DNA from: Burkholderiales bacterium
Lineage (GTDB): Bacteria > Pseudomonadota > Gammaproteobacteria > Burkholderiales > SG8-39
DNA length: 64,000 nt
NCBI GenBank assembly: GCA_017880775.1
Contig: JADGRQ010000002.1
Span: forward strand, 124,001 to 188,000
Direction of reading: 5' to 3'
Below, piece by piece: positions 59,467 to 64,000 of this stretch; the first letter of the stretch is position 1; each line of letters starts with the position of its first letter. The notes beneath the pieces were generated by a model. It had not been told where the DNA came from. It ran no database searches and saw only the letters and a program-made list of their open reading frames with translations. The translations under genes were made by a program, and so were the position numbers.

Positions 59467-61077
59467 TCAGGCCGCCGCGAACTCGAATCCGCGCCCGGGC
59501 GCCGCATCGAACAACGCGCGCGTGTATTCGTGCCTGGGCGCCCCGAACACCGAAGCCGCGGGGCCGTACTCGACCACCCGTCCCTGCGACATGACCGCGA
59601 CCTGGTCGCAGATCTGCGCCGCCACCCTCAGGTCGTGGGTGATGAACAGCATCGCGAGGCTGAGCCGCTCGCGGATTTCCTCGAGCAGCTCGAGCACCTG
59701 CGCCTGCACCGATACGTCGAGCGCGGAAACCGCTTCATCGGCAATCAGCAGTTCCGGTTCCATCGCCAGCGCCCGCGCGATGCAGATGCGCTGGCGCTGG
59801 CCGCCGGAGAACTGGTGCGGATAGCGCGCGAGCACGGCCGGATCCATGCGCACCAGTTCCATCAGGCGCCGCGCGCGCTCAAGCGCCTCGCGCCGGGGCA
59901 CGCCGTAGTTGAGCGGTCCTTCGATCACCGCTTCCTCGACCGTGCGGCGCGGATTGAGCGAGCGGTAGGGGTCCTGAAAAACGATCTGCACCTTGCGCCG
60001 CAGCGGACGCAGCGCCGCTGCGCCGAGCCTCGCGATGTCCTGGCCGGAGAGCCGGATGTCGCCCTCGGTGGGGTCGATCAGGCGCACCACGCAGCGCGCG
60101 ACGGTGGATTTCCCGGAGCCCGATTCGCCGACGATGCCGAGCGTCTGGCCGCGCCGGATTTCGAGCGTCACGTCGTCGGCCGCGCGTACGTCGCGGCGCT
60201 TGCCGAACCAGCTGCGGTCGCGGTAGGTCTTGCCCAGCCCGTGCGTCGAGAGCACCACCGGCGCATTCGCGTCGGCTTGCCGGGTGCGCGGTCGCAGCGA
60301 AGGCACCGAGCCGATCAGCATCCGCGTGTAGGCGTGTTGCGGCCGCGTCAGCACGTCCTGCTTGGTGCCCAGTTCAACCAGTTCGCCCAGGCGCAGCACC
60401 GCCACCCGGTGGGCGATTTCGGCAACCACGCCGAAATCATGGGTGATGAACAGCACCCCGGTGCCGTGGCGGGACTGCAGGTCCGCGATCAGCCGCAGGA
60501 TCTGCGCCTGCGTGGTGACATCGAGCGCGGTGGTGGGCTCATCGGCGATCAGCAGCGCCGGCTCGAGCACCAGCGCCATCGCAATCATGATGCGCTGGCG
60601 CTGGCCGCCGGAGAGCTGGTGCGGGTAGGCGGCGACGATGCGCTCCGGGTCAGGCAGGCTCACTTCGCGCAGGATCGCGAGAATCTTTGCGCGCCGTTCC
60701 GCGGGCCCGAGCGCGGCATGCTCGCGCAACACCTCCTCGATCTGCTCGCCGCAGGTCATCACCGGGTTGAGCGCGGTCATCGGCTCCTGGAACACCATCG
60801 ACATGCGCGCGGCGCGCAGCGCGCGCAGCCGCTCGGGCGGCGCGTGCGTGATGTTCTCGCCCTCGAGCAGGATCGTGCCGGCGGTCACCGGCAGGCCCTT
60901 GGGCAGCAGTCCCATGATGCCCTGCGCGATCACCGACTTGCCCGAGCCGGACTCCCCGACCAGGCAGACGATCTCGCCGCTCGTTACAGTGAAGGAAACG
61001 CGCGACACCGCGTGCGAGCGATCGCTGCCCGCCGGCAGCGCGATTGCCAGATCTCGGACTTCGAGTACCGCGCTCAT
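59467..61077 (-). CDS. Peptide ABC transporter ATPase, tandem-domain (DppD-DppF fusion)
   Basis: 536 aa containing two full ABC modules. Module 1: VGESGSGKSV, LSGGQRQRIMIAMAL, LLIADEPTTALD. Module 2: VGESGSGKSTVARC, FSGGQRQRICIARAL, LLIADEAVSALD. In module 2 the Walker B reads ADEAVS instead of ADEPTT, as in DppF/OppF. This one-chain form resembles YejF/GsiA. ATG 61077 overlaps the permease stop in ATGA. It energises uptake of peptides or similar solutes. Confidence 0.93.
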   Translation of the reverse strand: MSAVLEVRDLAIALPAGSDRSHAVSRVSFTVTSGEIVCLVGESGSGKSVIAQGIMGLLPKGLPVTAGTILLEGENITHAPPERLRALRAARMSMVFQEPMTALNPVMTCGEQIEEVLREHAALGPAERRAKILAILREVSLPDPERIVAAYPHQLSGGQRQRIMIAMALVLEPALLIADEPTTALDVTTQAQILRLIADLQSRHGTGVLFITHDFGVVAEIAHRVAVLRLGELVELGTKQDVLTRPQHAYTRMLIGSVPSLRPRTRQADANAPVVLSTHGLGKTYRDRSWFGKRRDVRAADDVTLEIRRGQTLGIVGESGSGKSTVARCVVRLIDPTEGDIRLSGQDIARLGAAALRPLRRKVQIVFQDPYRSLNPRRTVEEAVIEGPLNYGVPRREALERARRLMELVRMDPAVLARYPHQFSGGQRQRICIARALAMEPELLIADEAVSALDVSVQAQVLELLEEIRERLSLAMLFITHDLRVAAQICDQVAVMSQGRVVEYGPAASVFGAPRHEYTRALFDAAPGRGFEFAAA

Positions 61078-62012
61078 ACTCTCTTGGCCATCTTCGGATC
61101 CAGCGTGTCGCGCAGCCCGTCGCCGAGGATGTTGACCGCCAGCACGGTCGCGGCGAGGAAGATCCCGGGAAAGAAGATGTTGTGCGGATACTCGTTGAAT
61201 TGCGCGCGGCCTTCCGCCATGACGTTGCCCCAGGTGGGGATGTCCGGCGGCAGGCCGACGCCGAGGAACGACAGGATCGCTTCGGTAAGTATGCCTGCGG
61301 CGCAGATGTAGGTGCCCTGGACGACCAGCGGCGCGACGGTGTTCGGCAGGATATGGCTGAACATGATTTTCCAGGTCGGCGTGCCGAGCGACAGCGCGGC
61401 CTCCACGTAGGGCTCCTCGCGGATGGTCAGCACCAGCGAGCGCACCAGCCGGGTGACGCGCGGGATCTCCGGGATCGCGATCGCGATCACCACCGTGAGC
61501 AGGCTGCCTTTCCACATCGCGACCAGCGAGATCGCAATCAGGATCGCCGGGATCGCCATGATCCCGTCCATCACGCGCATCAGGATGCCGTCGAGCCAGC
61601 GCAGATACCCCGCGCTCAGGCCGAGCACGATGCCGAATGCGAGCGCGAGCAGTGCCGTGGCCACGCCGACGATGAGCGACACGCGGGTGCCGTAGACGAC
61701 GCGGCTGTAGATATCGCGGCCGAAGGAGTCCGAGCCCATCAGGAAACTGTGCTTGACGGTTTCACCCTCGAGCGTGGTGATTTCGCCGGCCTGGCCGGGA
61801 AGCAGGTCGCGGCTCGCCGCGTCGAACAGCGTCGGGTCGACGGTGCCGAGAAACGGCGCGATCAGCGCGACCAGCAGCAGCACGACCAGTACTGCGCCGC
61901 CGATGCGCACGGACCAGTTGCGCTTGACGCGCTGCCAGGCGCTCTCCCGGCGCACGACCGCCGCCGACTCGACCGACAGCGCTTCGTACTGCCTGGCGTC
62001 GGGGGTTTCCAC
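61074..62012 (-). CDS. Peptide ABC transporter permease (DppC-like)
   Basis: 312 aa from GTG 62012, one base after the DppB stop. N-terminal OppC-type segment, then about six helices. The EAA loop is EEPYVEAALSLGTPTWKIMF; GSDSFGRDIYSRVVYGTRVS is the DppC signature. It pairs with the DppB-like permease to form the membrane channel. Confidence 0.93.
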   Translation of the reverse strand: METPDARQYEALSVESAAVVRRESAWQRVKRNWSVRIGGAVLVVLLLVALIAPFLGTVDPTLFDAASRDLLPGQAGEITTLEGETVKHSFLMGSDSFGRDIYSRVVYGTRVSLIVGVATALLALAFGIVLGLSAGYLRWLDGILMRVMDGIMAIPAILIAISLVAMWKGSLLTVVIAIAIPEIPRVTRLVRSLVLTIREEPYVEAALSLGTPTWKIMFSHILPNTVAPLVVQGTYICAAGILTEAILSFLGVGLPPDIPTWGNVMAEGRAQFNEYPHNIFFPGIFLAATVLAVNILGDGLRDTLDPKMAKRV

Positions 62013-62013
62013 G

Positions 62014-62955
62014 TCAATACCTGATGCGCGGATCTAAGATCACGTAGGAGAGGTCCACCAGCAGGTTGATCAGCACGTAGAACAACGAAAACAGCAGGAT
62101 CACGCCCTGGATGGTCGGGAAGTCCCGCGCCAGCACCGCATCCACCGTGAGCCGCCCGAGGCCCGGAATCGCGTACACCGACTCGGTCACCACCACGCCG
62201 CCGATCAACAACGCAATGCCGATGCCGATGATGGTCGCGATCGGCACGGCGGCGTTGGCGAGCGCGTGGCGCACCAGCACCCTCGCTTCGCGCAGCCCCT
62301 TCGCGCGCGCGGTGCGGATGTAGTCCTCGCCGAGCGTCTCCAGCACCGAAGCGCGCGTGACGCGCGCGATCAGCGCGATGTAGATTACCGACAGCGTGAT
62401 CGACGGAAGGATCAGGTGCTGCAGCCAGGGACCGAACCCGTCGGCGATGCGCCGGTAGCCTTGCACCGGCAGCCAGCCGAGTTTCAGTGACACGATCCAG
62501 ATCAGGATGTAGGCCAGCACGAACACCGGCACCGAAAATCCCATTACCGCAAATCCCATCAGCGCGCGGTCGAACCACCCGCCGAAACGCCACGCGGCGA
62601 GCACGCCGAGCGGCACTGCGGTCAGCACCGCGATCGCGATGGTCAGCGCTGCAAGCGAAAGGGTCGGCTCGATGCGCTGGCCGATCAGCGCAGTCACCTT
62701 CATCTTGTAATAGAACGACTCGCCGAGATCGCCCGAGAGCATGTTGCCGAGCCAGATCATGAACTGCACCGGGACCGGCCGGTCGAGGCCCAGGCCGGCA
62801 CGGATCTGCGCGATCTGCTCGGTGTTCGCGGCGTCGCCGGCGAGTATCGCCGCGGGGTCGCCCGGCGTGAGCCGCAGCATCAGGAACACCAGCACCGCGA
62901 CGATCGCGAGGACCGGGATCGTCGCCAGCAGGCGCCGCGCTAGGAATGCGTACAT
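62014..62955 (-). CDS. Peptide ABC transporter permease (DppB-like)
   Basis: 313 aa, about six helices. It begins FLARRLLATIPVLAIVAVLV, and LRLTPGDPAAILAGDAA is the DppB/OppB signature. The EAA loop is EDYIRTARAKGLREARVLVR. ATG 62955 follows a hairpin between it and the upstream substrate-binding gene. Confidence 0.93.
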   Translation of the reverse strand: MYAFLARRLLATIPVLAIVAVLVFLMLRLTPGDPAAILAGDAANTEQIAQIRAGLGLDRPVPVQFMIWLGNMLSGDLGESFYYKMKVTALIGQRIEPTLSLAALTIAIAVLTAVPLGVLAAWRFGGWFDRALMGFAVMGFSVPVFVLAYILIWIVSLKLGWLPVQGYRRIADGFGPWLQHLILPSITLSVIYIALIARVTRASVLETLGEDYIRTARAKGLREARVLVRHALANAAVPIATIIGIGIALLIGGVVVTESVYAIPGLGRLTVDAVLARDFPTIQGVILLFSLFYVLINLLVDLSYVILDPRIRY

Positions 62956-62996
62956 AAAAAGGAAAGGGGGGCTACGACAAAACGTCTCTGCCCCCC
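62956..62996 (-). terminator. Hairpin between substrate-binding and permease genes
   Basis: On the minus strand GGGGGGC (62996-62990), a 17-base loop and GCCCCCC (62972-62966) are followed by TTTCCTTTTT (62965-62956). It sits just before the dppB-like ATG. Such a leaky terminator would make more binding protein than permease, as in many ABC operons. Confidence 0.65.
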
Positions 62997-63018
62997 TTCA
63001 GATCCCCCCGGGGAAGTA

Positions 63019-64000
63019 TCAGTTCTTCTTCAGGTTCCAGTACAGGTTGCCGTTGGTGATGAAGAAGCCGGAGATGTTCTTGCGCGCGGCCATCGGTTGC
63101 GAGTACTCCCCCAGCGGCACGTGCGTGCCGATCTCGAAGGCGCGCGTCTGGATTGCGTCGGCGAGCCTCTTTTTCTTCGCGTCGTCGGTTTCGCGCATGA
63201 ACTGGTTGCGCAACTCGACGAGCTTGTCGTCCTTGGCCCAGCCGAACCAGCCCGATTGCTCGCCGCGGGTGTCCATCGCCGCGTTCGCGATCGGGTTCCA
63301 GATGTCGTGGCCCTGCCACGCGGTCAGGAACATGTCCCAACCGCCCTTGTCGTCGGGGTCCTTTTTCGCGCGCCGCCCGACCAGCGTCTGCCAGTCCATC
63401 GCCTGCAGGTCCACCTTGAAGCCGGCCTGGCGCAGCAGCTGAGCCGCGACGTCGGGCAGCTTCTGGATCGCGGCGAGGTCGGTCGGCTTCATCACCACGA
63501 CCGGCGTGCCGTCGTAGCCCGAGGCCTTCAGCAGCTCCTGCGCCTTCTTCATGTTCGATTTGGACTGGATGTCGCTGCCGGCGGGACTGCCGTAAGGCGT
63601 GCCGCAGGTAAACATCGACGGGCAGACGTTATACAGTTCCTTGACCCCGACCTGCGCGCGCAGGAAGGGCTCCTGCGAGAAAGCGGCCAGCACCGCCCGG
63701 CGCACCTTCACGTTGTCGAACGGCTTGTGCAGGTGGTTGAAGCGCGCCATGTACTGCAGGTTCACGGTGGAATACTTCGGGATCTGCAGCGACGGGTCCT
63801 TCTTGACCGTCTCGTAGTGATCGAACGGGAGCGCTTCGATGATATCGACTTCGCCTTTCTGCAACGCATTCACCTGCGCCTGCCCATCGCGCAGCGCAAG
63901 ATTCCATTCCACGCGGTCGACGTACACGCGTTTGCCGCCGGCCGTGCCCGACGGCGCTTCCTTGCGCGGCACGTACTTCGTGTTCTTCAGGTAGACCGCC
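63019..64000 (-). CDS. Peptide ABC transporter substrate-binding protein (3' part)
   Basis: C-terminal 326 residues of an SBP_bac_5 (DppA/OppA-type) periplasmic protein; the start lies beyond the right edge. RVEWNLALRDGQAQVNALQK and DIIEALPFDHYE are typical, and FNHLHKPFDNVKVRRAVLAA is the family segment; KKAQELLKASGYDG follows. The pattern FDNVKVRRAVL marks the second lobe. First gene of the transporter operon, so the ligand is judged only as peptide-like. Confidence 0.9.
   Translation of the reverse strand, partial: AVYLKNTKYVPRKEAPSGTAGGKRVYVDRVEWNLALRDGQAQVNALQKGEVDIIEALPFDHYETVKKDPSLQIPKYSTVNLQYMARFNHLHKPFDNVKVRRAVLAAFSQEPFLRAQVGVKELYNVCPSMFTCGTPYGSPAGSDIQSKSNMKKAQELLKASGYDGTPVVVMKPTDLAAIQKLPDVAAQLLRQAGFKVDLQAMDWQTLVGRRAKKDPDDKGGWDMFLTAWQGHDIWNPIANAAMDTRGEQSGWFGWAKDDKLVELRNQFMRETDDAKKKRLADAIQTRAFEIGTHVPLGEYSQPMAARKNISGFFITNGNLYWNLKKN

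Noticed and set aside
59530-61311. 593-codon plus-strand open frame
   Set aside because: Antisense shadow of the tandem ABC ATPase; composition is Arg/His-rich and without motifs.

Overview
The window looks like chromosomal DNA of a free-living betaproteobacterium, probably near Burkholderiales. The reasons are high GC coding sequence with dense 4-bp gene overlaps, Gram-negative envelope genes (lpxK, kdsB, murJ, lspA, exbBD), a type IV pilus minor-pilin/PilY1 operon, a Bug-type tripartite-tricarboxylate receptor, a HiPIP, FolE2, and the typical orders exbB-exbD-lpxK-trm112-kdsB-adk and ribF-ileS-lspA-ispH. I see no IS element, prophage, rRNA or CRISPR array. Only the first ~450 bases differ: they are AT-richer and hold a short minus-strand ORF, a terminator and a cluster of DnaA-box-like 9-mers.

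Layout. 0.6-4.3 kb: exbBD, lipid A/KDO genes and adk. 4.4-8.2 kb: K+-independent H+-pyrophosphatase and a lipoprotein gamma-glutamyltransferase. 8.2-12.5 kb: gluconate kinase and 6-phosphogluconate dehydrogenase facing a Bug receptor / CMD-like / PhzF-like unit and a HiPIP. 12.5-18.4 kb (minus): tsaE-amiC and mutL-miaA-ypfJ, with dedA between them. 18.4-23.2 kb: queG and a hydrolase facing a minus unit of Rieske oxygenase, sulfurtransferase, DUF2784 and GNAT. 23.3-28.0 kb: xseB-ispA-dxs-folE2-pcm (isoprenoid and folate-type genes). 28-34 kb: aspartic protease, amidotransferase and an arginine operon argD-argF-argG-unknown-yajQ. 34-37 kb: a small unknown protein, rpsT, murJ and a SirB1-family protein. 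37-41.3 kb: acyl-CoA ligase with a 2-hydroxyacyl-CoA-lyase-like ThDP enzyme, and a methyltransferase. 41.3-47.2 kb: ribF-ileS-lspA-HD hydrolase-ispH. 47.2-56.5 kb: pilE-fimT-pilV-pilW-pilX-pilY1 and a TonB-like gene. 56.7-57.2 kb: tRNA-Thr(CGU) and a single-domain response regulator. 57.2-59.4 kb: birA-coaX-SPOR protein. 59.5-64 kb: a dipeptide/oligopeptide ABC transporter whose binding protein runs off the right edge.

I did not find an unmistakable new multi-gene system; most genes are housekeeping. The most interesting signals lie at gene borders. A strong terminator-like hairpin forms the signal-peptide codons of ggt just after hppA. A perfect 20-nt palindrome with ten Ts sits directly before the argD Shine-Dalgarno. 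Several genes have a -10 box only 6-8 nt before a start codon without Shine-Dalgarno, which suggests leaderless mRNAs. Two divergent gene pairs have interlocking start codons in CATG. The less ordinary gene pairings are acyl-CoA ligase with ThDP lyase, Rieske oxygenase with sulfurtransferase, and a TonB-like protein in the pilus operon. Functional calls rest on recalled family motifs and no database search was run.
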